From Xanthomonas indica (GTDB lineage Bacteria > Pseudomonadota > Gammaproteobacteria > Xanthomonadales > Xanthomonadaceae): a stretch of DNA of 64,000 nt. A program made the position numbers and the translations under genes. Under the pieces are notes generated by a model. It saw only the letters and a program-made list of their open reading frames with translations. It was not told where the DNA came from and made no database searches. The DNA lies in assembly GCF_040529045.1 (NCBI RefSeq), contig NZ_CP131914.1:1534501-1598500 (forward strand), written 5' to 3'. This document shows positions 31,182 through 39,965 of this stretch, one piece after another (position 1 is the first letter of the stretch; the number at the start of each line of letters is the position of its first letter).

Positions 31182-32221
31182 GCGCCGACAGCGCCGCGCG
31201 CCGACGCGCCTGGTCGTGGCGGCTGGCGCGCGTCGTGGCGATGCTGGCGGTGCTGGTCGCCAGCCTGTGGGGCGCGTTGTTTCTGGCCTATCTGCCGCAT
31301 ACCGGTGCCGTGGTGCGCTACGGCTCGGCACTGCTGTGGGCCGCGCTGGGCGCCGCGGCGCTGTGGGGCCTTCGCCATCCGCGCGAGTACCGCGTGCTGC
31401 CGCTGCTGTTCGCGCTCGGCTGTGCGGGCATGGTGGTGGGCTGGTCGACGCTGCAGCCGCAGCAGAACCGCGAGTGGGCCGACGATGTCGCGCAGTTGCT
31501 GCAGCCGCAGGTGGACGGGCAGGTGGTGACCTTGCACAACGTGCGCAACTTCGCCTGGCGCAGCGACCACGACTACACCCCGCGCTGGGAGACCCGGCGC
31601 TACGACCTGGAGCAACTCGCCTCGGCGGACCTGGCGCTGTCGTACTGGATGGGGCCGGCGATCGCCCACACCCTGGTCTCGTTCGGCTTCGACGACGGCC
31701 GCCGGGTGGTGTTCTCGCTGGAGATCCGCAAGGAGCGCGGCGAAGCGTTTTCGGCGCTGGCCGGGTTCTTCCGCAATTTCGAACAGGTGATGGTGGCCGC
31801 CGACGAGCGCGACATCCTGGCGGTGCGCAGCAACGTGCGCGGCGAGGACGTGTACCTGTACCGGCTCAATCTCTCGCGCGCACAACTGCGCCAGCTGTTC
31901 CTCGGCTACGTGGCACAGGCGCAGCAACTGCAGCGCACGCCGCGCTTCTACAACACCGCCACCAGCAACTGCACCACCATCGTGTTCGAACTGGCGCGCA
32001 AGCTCGATCCTGCGCTGCCGCTGGACTATCGCCTGCTGCTGTCCGGCTACCTGCCGTCCTACGTCTACGCGCAACACGGCTTCGTGCCAGGCTACAGCCT
32101 GGCCACGCTGCGCGCGCGCGGCCGCATCGGCGAGCGCGCACGCGCGGCCGGCGCTGGCGCCGACTTCTCCACGCGCATCCGCGCCGGCATTCCCGGCGAC
32201 GATCCCACGGTCACGCCATGA
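31178..32221 (+). CDS. DUF4105 (Lnb N-terminal-like) membrane protein
   Basis: The 347-residue protein has two or three N-terminal transmembrane helices (about residues 16-42, 48-62 and 70-88) and a periplasmic DUF4105 domain. The domain signatures are clear: NVRNFAWRSDHDYTPRWETR, LALSYWMGPAIAHTLVSFGF and FYNTATSNCTTIVFELA, where the Asn-Cys-Thr gives the probable thiol nucleophile. This fold occurs in the lipoprotein N-acyl transfer protein Lnb of Gram-positives; whether the proteobacterial members act on lipoproteins is not established. It starts at GTG 31178, overlapping the TetR stop, and its own stop overlaps the next ATG. Confidence 0.85.
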   Translation: MSADSAARRRAWSWRLARVVAMLAVLVASLWGALFLAYLPHTGAVVRYGSALLWAALGAAALWGLRHPREYRVLPLLFALGCAGMVVGWSTLQPQQNREWADDVAQLLQPQVDGQVVTLHNVRNFAWRSDHDYTPRWETRRYDLEQLASADLALSYWMGPAIAHTLVSFGFDDGRRVVFSLEIRKERGEAFSALAGFFRNFEQVMVAADERDILAVRSNVRGEDVYLYRLNLSRAQLRQLFLGYVAQAQQLQRTPRFYNTATSNCTTIVFELARKLDPALPLDYRLLLSGYLPSYVYAQHGFVPGYSLATLRARGRIGERARAAGAGADFSTRIRAGIPGDDPTVTP

Positions 32222-34158
32222 CCCTGCGCGCACGTCTTGCGCGGTGTGCGGGCGCCGCGCTGCTGGCTGCCGCGCTGCTGCTCGGTGCCGGCTGCGCAAT
32301 GGTCAGCGTGCAGTCGCGCAGCGCCGCCGACTACATCGCCACCCAGCGCGGCGACGTGCTCAGCACCGGCAGGCTCAGCGACGCCAGCCTGGAGACGCTG
32401 CGCGTGCTCGCGCTCGATCCCAAGACCTGCGAGGCGGACATCCCGGCCTGCGTCACGCAGCTGCGCGCATTGCAGGGGCTGGACCAGGAGCGGCGGCTGG
32501 CGACGCTGTCGGAGCTGTGGGTGCATGCGGCCAACGCGCGTACCTCGCGCCAGGGCCAGGCGCAGGACGATGCGGCGCTGCAGGCCTGGCTGGAAGCGGC
32601 ACGCTACGCCTACGCGTATCTGTTCTACACCCAGCGGCCGGCCAGCGCGCGCGCCTTCGAGGACCGGCAGACCCAGGTGCGCGACTACTACAACTACGCG
32701 GTGCAGCAGGTGGTGGGCGAGCTGTTCCTGCGCTGGCGGGCCGGCAGCGCCAGCGGCGAACTGCACGACGACGACACCCTGCGCGCGGCCGGTTGGCAGG
32801 TGCGGGCGGACATGGGCAGCTTCCGCCTGCCGGGCGGCGTGGCGCGGCCGGACGCGATGCTGCCGGCGTCGACGTTGCGCTTCGATGGCCTGCGTAGCAC
32901 CTACCGGCGCGACGGCTTCGGCGCCGAGCTGGTCGCGGAGATCGCCCCGTCCAAGGTCGGCGACCCGACCGCGTCCGCGGCGGCCCTTGCGCACGCCAGC
33001 GGCTTCAGCGAGATGCCGTATGCGCCGACCACGGTACTGCTGCGCTTCGACGGCGACAGCCTGGCGCAGGTGCTGGACACCCGCAGCGTGGTGGTGGCGC
33101 CCTACGACCCGTACCGCGACGGCGAGGTCGAGGTGCATGGCCAGCGCCTGCCGTTGGCGGCCAACTTCACCGCGGCCTACGGCCTGTGGCTGGCCCGTGC
33201 CGGGTTCGCTCGGCAATCCCTGCGTTCGATGCTCGGGCGCCAGCACGGGCTGGACCAGCCGCACCTGTACCTGATGCAGCCTTACGATCCGGACCGGCGC
33301 ATCATCCTGATGCTCCACGGGCTGGCCAGCAGTCCCGAGGCCTGGGTCAACGTCGCCAACGAACTGATGGGCGACGAGCAACTGCGCCGTCACTACCAGA
33401 TCTGGCAGGTCTACTACCCGACCAACATGCCGATCGCCTGGAACCGCGCGCAGATCGATGCGCTGTTGCGGCAGACCCTGCACCATTTCGATCCACAGGG
33501 GCAGGCGCCGGCCTCGCAGCACATGGTGCTGATCGGCCACAGCATGGGCGGGGTGATCGGGCGATTGCTGGTCAGCGACTCCGGCGACACGCTGTGGAAC
33601 GACCTGATCGGCACGCGCGCCGACCGGCGCCCGCTGGATCCGCAGGCGCTGGCGCAGTTGCAGCCGCTGCTGCGCTTCGTGCCGCTGCCGCACGTGGACC
33701 GGGCGATCTTCATCGCCGCGCCGCAGCGCGGTACGTCCTTCGCCGAAGGCCGCCTCGGGCGCCTGGCCGCGCGCCTGGTGCGCCTGCCGGTGGCGCTGCT
33801 CGACCGCCTCAATACCGTGCTGCAGGGCATCGACGGCCCCGATGGCATGCCGATCCGCGTGCCCAACAGCATCGACAACCTGCGCGACACCGATCCGTTC
33901 GTGCGCGCGGTGGCGGATCTGCCGATCTCGACGGGCGTGCGCTACCACACCATCATCGCCCGCCGCGATCCGGCGGTGCCGCTGGCCGACTCCGACGACG
34001 GACTGGTGCCGTACCGCAGCGCGCATCTGCCCGGCGCGGCCTCCGAGTTGGTGGTCACCTCAGGCCACAGCGTGCAGGAGACGCCGCAGGCGATCCTGGA
34101 GATCCGCCGCATCCTGCACGCGCAGTTGCAGGTCGACGCCGCCGCGCCCTCGCACTGA
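32218..34158 (+). CDS. Lipoprotein with alpha/beta-hydrolase (esterase/lipase) domain
   Basis: The 646-residue product has a lipoprotein signal with lipobox LGAGC (Cys 26), a helical N-terminal half (about 40-360) without a known motif, and a C-terminal alpha/beta-hydrolase (about 360-640). Hydrolase marks are ILMLHGLASSPEAWVNVANEL, the nucleophile elbow IGHSMGGVIGR (Ser near 441), and a late GHSVQETP that may supply the His. It resembles membrane-anchored lipases and esterases of the DUF676/PGAP1 type. ATGA overlap with the DUF4105 gene ties it to that operon, so a joint envelope-lipid role is plausible. Confidence 0.85.
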   Translation: MTLRARLARCAGAALLAAALLLGAGCAMVSVQSRSAADYIATQRGDVLSTGRLSDASLETLRVLALDPKTCEADIPACVTQLRALQGLDQERRLATLSELWVHAANARTSRQGQAQDDAALQAWLEAARYAYAYLFYTQRPASARAFEDRQTQVRDYYNYAVQQVVGELFLRWRAGSASGELHDDDTLRAAGWQVRADMGSFRLPGGVARPDAMLPASTLRFDGLRSTYRRDGFGAELVAEIAPSKVGDPTASAAALAHASGFSEMPYAPTTVLLRFDGDSLAQVLDTRSVVVAPYDPYRDGEVEVHGQRLPLAANFTAAYGLWLARAGFARQSLRSMLGRQHGLDQPHLYLMQPYDPDRRIILMLHGLASSPEAWVNVANELMGDEQLRRHYQIWQVYYPTNMPIAWNRAQIDALLRQTLHHFDPQGQAPASQHMVLIGHSMGGVIGRLLVSDSGDTLWNDLIGTRADRRPLDPQALAQLQPLLRFVPLPHVDRAIFIAAPQRGTSFAEGRLGRLAARLVRLPVALLDRLNTVLQGIDGPDGMPIRVPNSIDNLRDTDPFVRAVADLPISTGVRYHTIIARRDPAVPLADSDDGLVPYRSAHLPGAASELVVTSGHSVQETPQAILEIRRILHAQLQVDAAAPSH

Positions 34159-34514
34159 CCCGCCCGCGACGGGCGGCTGCGCGCCTGAGCCGTGACGCGC
34201 CGTGCCTAGCGGGAGGATCCGGCACGCAGCGCGGGCGATCGCCTCGCTGCGCATCGCGTCGACGCACCCAACGCATCGTCTTCCGCCGCGCCAGGCGCGC
34301 ATCGCCGCGTGCGTGCGTCGCTGTGGTTGTGCCGAATTACGCAGCAAACGTGTCGAATCCTCGGTCGATGGTTTCGGATGACATCGTTGTCACGAAATTG
34401 CAGCCGCCAACCCGAACAATGCGCGCCGCCGTGATCACGATCACGGCCTCTCTCCCTCCTCCATGTCCGGCCTGCGGCACGTTTCCGTTGGCCGCGCCTA
34501 CGTTCGGATTTTTC
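34159..34514. other. Leader and promoter region of the 34.5-kb TonB receptor
   Basis: The 356-bp gap holds no gene. Its 3' half is less GC-rich than the surroundings and carries one perfect palindrome, TGACATCGTTGTCA (34379-34392), described separately. No PhoB box could be supported. Confidence 0.55.
34379..34392. promoter_or_regulatory. LacI-like palindromic operator candidate
   Basis: TGACA-TCGT-TGTCA is a perfect 5-bp inverted repeat with a CG at the centre, 123 bp upstream of the receptor's ATG. LacI-family operators with this shape precede many Xanthomonas carbohydrate receptor genes. No regulator gene is adjacent. Confidence 0.45.
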
Positions 34515-37301
34515 ATGTCGCACTCGATCCATCTTCCCAAACGCCTGTCACGGGCGATCGCCGCAGCGTTGCTTGGTGTCGCGCCGATGGCCTTGGCCCA
34601 GGCGCAGGATGCGCAGGAGACGCAGAACACCGCGTCCGACGCCAGCGCCAAGACCCTGGACAAGATCACCGTCGCCGTCACCCGCTACAACGCCGCGGAC
34701 ATGCAGATGGCGGCGACCAACACGGCCAACGTGCTGTCGGCCGAGGACCTGAAGTACACCGCCGTGCACAACATCGCCGAGGCGCTGGGCCTGCTGCCGG
34801 GCGTCAACGTGGTCAACACCGGGCAGTCGTACTTCGGCGGCGTCGACGGCGCCGCGCGCGGCGAGGGCATGTTCGCCTCGGTGCGCGGCCTCAACGCCGA
34901 GTACAACGTCAACCTGATCAACGGCGTCAACGTCGCCCAGGGCCTGCCCTACAGCCGCAGCGTGCAGCTGAGCCTGCTGCCGCCGTCGGGCCTGCAGACC
35001 ATCGTGTTGAACAAGACCTCCACCGCGTCGATGGACGGCGACGCGATCGGCGGCACCATCGACTACCGCACCCCCAGCGGCTTCGACTACAGCGAAGCGA
35101 TGGGCGGCAGCGTCACCGCCAGCGGGCGCATGGAAAGCCGTGCGCGCGATTACGGCGACGACGGCCTGGGCAAGGGCGCGGCCGGCGAGTTCCACGCCAA
35201 GTTCGGCGCCGACAACCAGTTCGGCGTGTACACCAGCGCGTACTACGACGAGCGCCACTACGTGAACAGCGAAGTGGCCAATGCCGCGGCCTCGCGCGGC
35301 GACTGGGGCAAGAAGTACTTCTCGCGCACCACCGCCAGCGGCCAGCCGGCGCCCGGCTACGATCCGCAGGACCTGCTGATGGCCACCGGCGCCAACATCG
35401 GCTACTCCGCGGGCGATACCAAGCGCTACGGCGGCAACGTGTCCTTCGACTGGCACGTCGACCCGAGCCTGCAGCTGTACGCGCGCGCCACCTATGCCTA
35501 CGCCAAGACCGAGCAGAACACCGGCTACACCCAGCTGGTGCCGGCCAACGTCAGCCTGGCGCAGATCGGCACCACCGGCGTGTACCAGCCGCAGATCAAC
35601 CGCGTGGCGGTGCGCTACTGGTACGAGACCAACCCGGAAGTGGCGGACCTGGCCACCTTCCAGTTCGGCGCCGACAAGCAGCTGGGCAACTGGACGCTGT
35701 CGCCGAACCTGTTCTACAGCTACGGCGACAACGATCGCCCGGACCACGTGGAAATCTCCGCGCGGGTAGATCAGTACGCGTCCACCCAGTTTCCGTACGG
35801 CGGCGCCAGCACCTTCTCCGGCTACGACAGCGACGGCTTCCCCAAGCCGCTGCTGACCCCGGCGATCCAGGCCCAGGCCAGCGACATCGGCAGCCTGTAT
35901 GCGCGCCGCTACGGCCAGTTGACCAAGTCCTACAGCGGCCAGACCAAGGGCGGCGCCAAGTTCGACGTGCGATACGACTTCGACCAGGGCGCGCTGAGCA
36001 ACGTCCAGTTCGGCGTGAAGTACGTCGACAGTTCCCGCGACTTCACCTCGCGCGACTGGACCAACAGCAAGTTCACCGACGGCACCCTGCTGCGCGATAC
36101 CGGCCTGGTGGTCGGGCAGTACGATGCGGTGTACCCGGGCAAGTACGCATGGCCGACGGTCAAGCTCAGCAACGGCGGGCTGAAGGCGATGATCGCCCAG
36201 CACCTGACCGCGGCCAGCTTCGACACCTGCGGCAGCCTGGCGATCAACAACCAGAACTGCGCGACCATGCGCGGCGACGAGGCGGTGACCTCGGCGTATG
36301 CGATGGCCACCTTCCGCACCGGCGACCTGGAAGTGATCCCGGGCGTGCGCTTCGAGCACACGCGCATCCGCAACACCTTCTGGACCATGCCCGAAGACGC
36401 CAACGGCAACGAGCTGCCCGGCTTCTTCAGCAGCAACCGCACCAGCTACGACGTGCCGCTGCCGAGCGTGTTCCTGAACTACCGCCCGGGCGACGGCAAC
36501 GCGGTGTACCGCGCCTCGGTGTGGACCAGCTACACCCGGCCGGCGCTGGTGCAGCTCGGCGGCGGCGCCAACTACGACGTCTCCAGCGACGGCACCACGG
36601 TCATCACCGAGGGCAACCCGGACCTGAAGCCGATCAAGTCGCTCAACGTGGACCTGTCCGGCGAGTGGGACAACGGCCATGGCGGCCACGCGATGCTGGC
36701 CGGCTACTACAAGCGCCTGACCGACTACATCTACGAGAGCGGCTCTGATCCGGCCAACGCCGGCAGCAGCGCCGGCGCCGGCAACGTGCGCTACGTGCGT
36801 CCGCAGAACGGCGGCGACGGCAAGGTGCTCGGCGTCGAGGCCGCGGTGCGGCAGACCCTGCAGGGCATGCCGGCGCCGCTGGACGGCTTCGGCATCGGCG
36901 CCAACCTCACCCGCCAGACCACCCGTGTCGACCTGGGCATGGACGGCTTCCACGACGAGCGCATCCAGAACGCCCCGGACCTGATGGCCAACGCCGAGGT
37001 GTTCTACGAGAAGGGCCCGCTGTCGGTGAACCTGGCCTACCACTACTCCGGCGAATACGTCTCGGTGTACGACTACTACAACCGCGGCGCGACCTGGGAC
37101 GACCTGTGGGTCAAGCCGATCACCCGCGTGGACCTGCACGTCGGCTACACCTTCAACGAGCACCTGCGCGCCGACCTGTCGGTGGCCAACCTCACCAACC
37201 GCCTGAGCTACTGGGCGCACGTGGGCCGCAACAGCACCGCGATCTCCGACATCGTCGATGCCGGCCGCACCGCGCTGCTGAACGTGAAGTACACGTTCTG
37301 A
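34515..37301 (+). CDS. TonB-dependent receptor (carbohydrate/phosphoester type)
   Basis: The 928-residue outer-membrane receptor starts with a signal peptide (about residues 1-31, ending AQAQD), then a TonB-box region, a plug (about 45-170, with LDKITVAVTRYNAADMQMAA, IAEALGLLPGVNVV, GLNAEYNVNLINGV, TSTASMDGDAIGGTIDYRTP), and a barrel that ends in LLNVKYTF. It belongs to the large xanthomonad receptor family related to TIGR01782. It lacks an STN domain, so it is not of the FecA signalling type. Genes for a PI-PLC-like enzyme and a histidine acid phosphatase follow directly, so a phosphorylated organic substrate is the inferred ligand. Confidence 0.93.
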   Translation: MSHSIHLPKRLSRAIAAALLGVAPMALAQAQDAQETQNTASDASAKTLDKITVAVTRYNAADMQMAATNTANVLSAEDLKYTAVHNIAEALGLLPGVNVVNTGQSYFGGVDGAARGEGMFASVRGLNAEYNVNLINGVNVAQGLPYSRSVQLSLLPPSGLQTIVLNKTSTASMDGDAIGGTIDYRTPSGFDYSEAMGGSVTASGRMESRARDYGDDGLGKGAAGEFHAKFGADNQFGVYTSAYYDERHYVNSEVANAAASRGDWGKKYFSRTTASGQPAPGYDPQDLLMATGANIGYSAGDTKRYGGNVSFDWHVDPSLQLYARATYAYAKTEQNTGYTQLVPANVSLAQIGTTGVYQPQINRVAVRYWYETNPEVADLATFQFGADKQLGNWTLSPNLFYSYGDNDRPDHVEISARVDQYASTQFPYGGASTFSGYDSDGFPKPLLTPAIQAQASDIGSLYARRYGQLTKSYSGQTKGGAKFDVRYDFDQGALSNVQFGVKYVDSSRDFTSRDWTNSKFTDGTLLRDTGLVVGQYDAVYPGKYAWPTVKLSNGGLKAMIAQHLTAASFDTCGSLAINNQNCATMRGDEAVTSAYAMATFRTGDLEVIPGVRFEHTRIRNTFWTMPEDANGNELPGFFSSNRTSYDVPLPSVFLNYRPGDGNAVYRASVWTSYTRPALVQLGGGANYDVSSDGTTVITEGNPDLKPIKSLNVDLSGEWDNGHGGHAMLAGYYKRLTDYIYESGSDPANAGSSAGAGNVRYVRPQNGGDGKVLGVEAAVRQTLQGMPAPLDGFGIGANLTRQTTRVDLGMDGFHDERIQNAPDLMANAEVFYEKGPLSVNLAYHYSGEYVSVYDYYNRGATWDDLWVKPITRVDLHVGYTFNEHLRADLSVANLTNRLSYWAHVGRNSTAISDIVDAGRTALLNVKYTF

Positions 37302-37348
37302 ACCGGGCGCTTGCGCACGCTGGACGTCGTCACCCGCCGCACGGCCTT

Positions 37349-38464
37349 GTGCCGCGCGGCGGGTGGGGCGTTGTTTGCCTCGCGGTCCTGCTCGCCTGCC
37401 TGATACTGGCGGGCCTGCCGGCGTCCGCCCGTGCGGCGGACGCGCCGACCATGCGGCCGGTCGACGGCTTGCGCCTGGACCAGGTGCAACTGCTCGGCTC
37501 GCACAACAGCTATCGACCGGTGCCGACCGCACAGGTGCGGCGGCGCCTGCAGGCGCACGACGCGGCCGAATGGCCGGCACTGGCCTATGGCCATCCTTCG
37601 CTGCAGGCCCAGCTCGCGCTGGGGCTGCGGCAACTCGAACTCGACGTGGCCGCCGATCCGCGCGGCGGCCTGTATGCCGCGCCATATGCACGCGCGGATG
37701 CGGCGACCCGCGCGAGCATGCGCGCACCGGGCGCCAAGGTCCTGCACCAGCCGGGCCTGGACTACGCCAGCCACTGCCTGCGCTTCCGCGATTGCCTGGC
37801 GATCCTCGCCGCCTGGTCGCGCGCGCACCCGCGGCACACGCCGCTGGTGGTGCTGGTCAATGCGGTGGATTTCGATCCGGTGCCGGGCCTGTGGCCGCAC
37901 CGTTCCGCTTTCGACGCCAACGCCCTGGACGCGCTGGACCGCGACATCGCCGAGGTGATCGGGCGCGCGCACCTGATCGTGCCCGACGATGTGCGCGGCG
38001 ATGCGCCGAGCCTGCGCGACGCGGTGCTGGCGCATGCCTGGCCGCGCGTGGCGCAGGCGCGCGGCCGCCTGCTGTTCGTGCTCGACGGCAATCCGCGGCA
38101 CGAAGCGCTGTATCGACAGGCGCATCCATCGCTGCGCGGTCGCATGATGTTCGGCTGGTACGCGTCGGACCAACCGGAGGCGGCGGTGCTGTCGATCGAG
38201 GATCCGCTGGCCGAGGCGCCGCGGATCCGCGCGCTGATCGCGCAGGGGTTCGTGGTGCGCACCCGCGCCGATGCCGACGGCCGCGAGGCGCGCGCGCACG
38301 ACCGCCGCCGCGCGCAGGCGGCGTTGGACGCTGGCGCGCAATGGATCAGCACCGATTACTACGCCGGCGCGCCGGATCCGCAGCGGCTGGGCTACTGGCT
38401 CGGCATCAGCACGGGCCTGCGCTGCGACCGCGTCACCGCCGCGTGCGGCGCGACGGCGCCGTGA
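37349..38464 (+). CDS. Exported Ca2+-dependent PI-PLC-like phosphodiesterase
   Basis: The 371-residue protein has a signal peptide (about residues 1-30, cleavage near ARAA) and a PI-PLC-C1 fold. LLGSHNSYRP near 50 carries the catalytic His, followed by LGLRQLELDVAADPRGG and a late AQWISTDYYAG. These enzymes cleave phosphodiester headgroups such as phosphatidylinositol or related phospholipids. No ATG fits; I chose GTG at 37349 because it opens the signal peptide exactly. It begins 47 bp after the TonB receptor and is followed by an acid phosphatase, giving a plausible route from phospholipid headgroups to phosphate. Confidence 0.82.
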   Translation: MPRGGWGVVCLAVLLACLILAGLPASARAADAPTMRPVDGLRLDQVQLLGSHNSYRPVPTAQVRRRLQAHDAAEWPALAYGHPSLQAQLALGLRQLELDVAADPRGGLYAAPYARADAATRASMRAPGAKVLHQPGLDYASHCLRFRDCLAILAAWSRAHPRHTPLVVLVNAVDFDPVPGLWPHRSAFDANALDALDRDIAEVIGRAHLIVPDDVRGDAPSLRDAVLAHAWPRVAQARGRLLFVLDGNPRHEALYRQAHPSLRGRMMFGWYASDQPEAAVLSIEDPLAEAPRIRALIAQGFVVRTRADADGREARAHDRRRAQAALDAGAQWISTDYYAGAPDPQRLGYWLGISTGLRCDRVTAACGATAP

Positions 38465-38487
38465 GACCTTCCATTTTGGGGATGACG

Positions 38488-39726
38488 ATGAAGACAAGCT
38501 TGCGTTGGATGGTGTGGGTCGTGCTGGTGGTGGCGACGCTGGGGGCGCAGGCGCGGCCGGCGCCCAAGGCCGCGCCCGCGCTGCAGGTGGAAAAGGTGTG
38601 GATGCTGTTCCGTCACGGCGTGCGCGCGCCGCTGCCGGGCGAGGCCGCGGCCGCCGCGCTGGCGCCGCAACCCTGGCCGGTGTGGGACACGCCGCCGAGC
38701 CTGCTCACCGCACACGGCCGCACTGCGGTGGAACGCAGCGGCGACTACACCCGGCAATGGCTGCTGCGCGATGGCGTGCTGCCGGCGCAGGGCTGCCCGG
38801 CCGACGGCGCGGTCAGCATTTATGCCAACACCGACCAGCGCACCATCGTCAGCGCGCAGGTGCTCGCCGACACGCTGGCGCCGGGCTGCCATCTGCAGGC
38901 CGGCCACCAGGCCGAGGGCAGCGACGATCCGCTGTTCCGCCCGGTGGAAGCCGGCGCGGTGGACTTCGATGCCGCCGCGGCGGTGGCCTCGATCCAGCGC
39001 CAGACCGGCGGCCCGGGCGCGGTGCTGGCGCCGTATGCGCGCGAATTGCGCACCATGCAGCAGATCCTCGGCTGCGCGCAGCGCTGCGATTTCGTGCACA
39101 TGCCCTCGTCGCTGACCCCTGGCACGAACGGGCGCAGCCTGGCCCTGCATGGGCCGCTGGACCTGACCTCGGGCACGGCCGAGGTGTTCATCCTGCAATA
39201 CGCCGAGGGCATGCCGCTGGACCAGGTCGGCTGGGGCCGCGCGACCCCGGCGCGGATCGCCGCGGTGTCGCGCCTGCATGCCTTGCTGTTCGAGATCTAC
39301 GCGCGTCCGCAGTACATGGCCGCGCGTGCGGGCGCGCCACTGGCGCACCGCCTGCTGGACACCCTGGGCGCGGCCGACGCGCCGCGGCTGAGCGTGTTGG
39401 TCGCCAGCGACACCCACATCGCCGCACTCAGCGGCCTGCTCGACCTGCACTTCCAGTTGCCCGGCTTCGGCCGCGACGACGCGCCCCCGGGCGGCGCACT
39501 GGTGGTGGAGCAGGTGCGCGATCCGCGCGATGGTCAGCGCTATGTGCGCGTGCGCTACCAGGCGCAGTCGCTGGACCAGTTGCGCGCGCTGACCCCGCTG
39601 AGCCTGCGCCATCCGCCGCTGCTGCAGACGCTGCAGATTCCGGGGTGTCGCGACGCCGCGACCGGGTTGTGCCCGCTGCCGCAGTTCCAGTCGTTGCTGC
39701 AGGGGGCGATGCAGCGGCGCGGCTGA
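38488..39726 (+). CDS. Histidine-type acid phosphatase (phytase/glucose-1-phosphatase-like)
   Basis: The 412-residue periplasmic protein has a signal peptide (about residues 1-24) and the branch-2 histidine phosphatase start VWMLFRHGVRAPLPG, where RHG-x-R-x-P holds the nucleophilic His near 43. GCPADGAVSIYANTDQRT and DPLFRP follow as in AppA/Agp. The usual late HD-T-N motif reads ASDTHIAAL here (near 307), with the Asp kept and the preceding His replaced by Ser. I chose ATG 38488, six bases after GGGGA; ATG 38482 has no room for a binding site. It closes the receptor/PI-PLC/phosphatase cluster. Confidence 0.88.
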   Translation: MKTSLRWMVWVVLVVATLGAQARPAPKAAPALQVEKVWMLFRHGVRAPLPGEAAAAALAPQPWPVWDTPPSLLTAHGRTAVERSGDYTRQWLLRDGVLPAQGCPADGAVSIYANTDQRTIVSAQVLADTLAPGCHLQAGHQAEGSDDPLFRPVEAGAVDFDAAAAVASIQRQTGGPGAVLAPYARELRTMQQILGCAQRCDFVHMPSSLTPGTNGRSLALHGPLDLTSGTAEVFILQYAEGMPLDQVGWGRATPARIAAVSRLHALLFEIYARPQYMAARAGAPLAHRLLDTLGAADAPRLSVLVASDTHIAALSGLLDLHFQLPGFGRDDAPPGGALVVEQVRDPRDGQRYVRVRYQAQSLDQLRALTPLSLRHPPLLQTLQIPGCRDAATGLCPLPQFQSLLQGAMQRRG

Positions 39727-39765
39727 GCCGGCTCGACGCTCTTCTGCTCTGCCGCTCTTTGCTTG

Positions 39766-39834
39766 TCGTAGGAGCGGCTTCAGCCGCGACAGGCTTCCCG
39801 GGAATGCCCGTCGCGGCTGAAGCCGCTCCTACGA
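39766..39834. repeat. REP hairpin, 25-bp perfect arms
   Basis: The arms TCGTAGGAGCGGCTTCAGCC and on (39766-39790) and their reverse complement (39810-39834) are exact, with a 19-nt loop. It lies between the convergent phosphatase and metK genes and matches the hairpin family at 11590-11659. Confidence 0.85.
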
Positions 39835-39910
39835 CGAGCTACTGCCGCGACAGGTATGCGATCGACGCGGCCTCCATCAGCCCAAGCAAGAGCCAAATCC
39901 CATCCCCCAA

Positions 39911-39945
39911 ACGCAGAACGGGCCGCAGTGCGGCCCGTTCTGCGT
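39911..39945 (-). terminator. Terminator of metK
   Basis: A perfect 16-bp stem (ACGCAGAACGGGCCGC against its complement) with a 3-nt loop begins 21 bp after the metK stop and is followed on the minus strand by TTT. The stem is unusually long and may also block the convergent transcript. Confidence 0.8.
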
Positions 39946-39965
39946 CGCAAGCGCGGCAGGCCGGC

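Noticed and set aside
34347-34362. GTGTCGAATCC considered as a tRNA T-loop
   Set aside because: No acceptor, D or anticodon stems can be folded around it.
34386-34405. Possible PhoB box TTGTCAC-x4-TTGCAGC upstream of the receptor
   Set aside because: Only the first half fits; the second half matches at about three positions.
34548-37727. 1059-codon antisense frame opposite the 34.5-kb receptor
   Set aside because: Low-complexity Ala/Val/Gly/His composition and no recognisable domain; the sense frame is a clear receptor.
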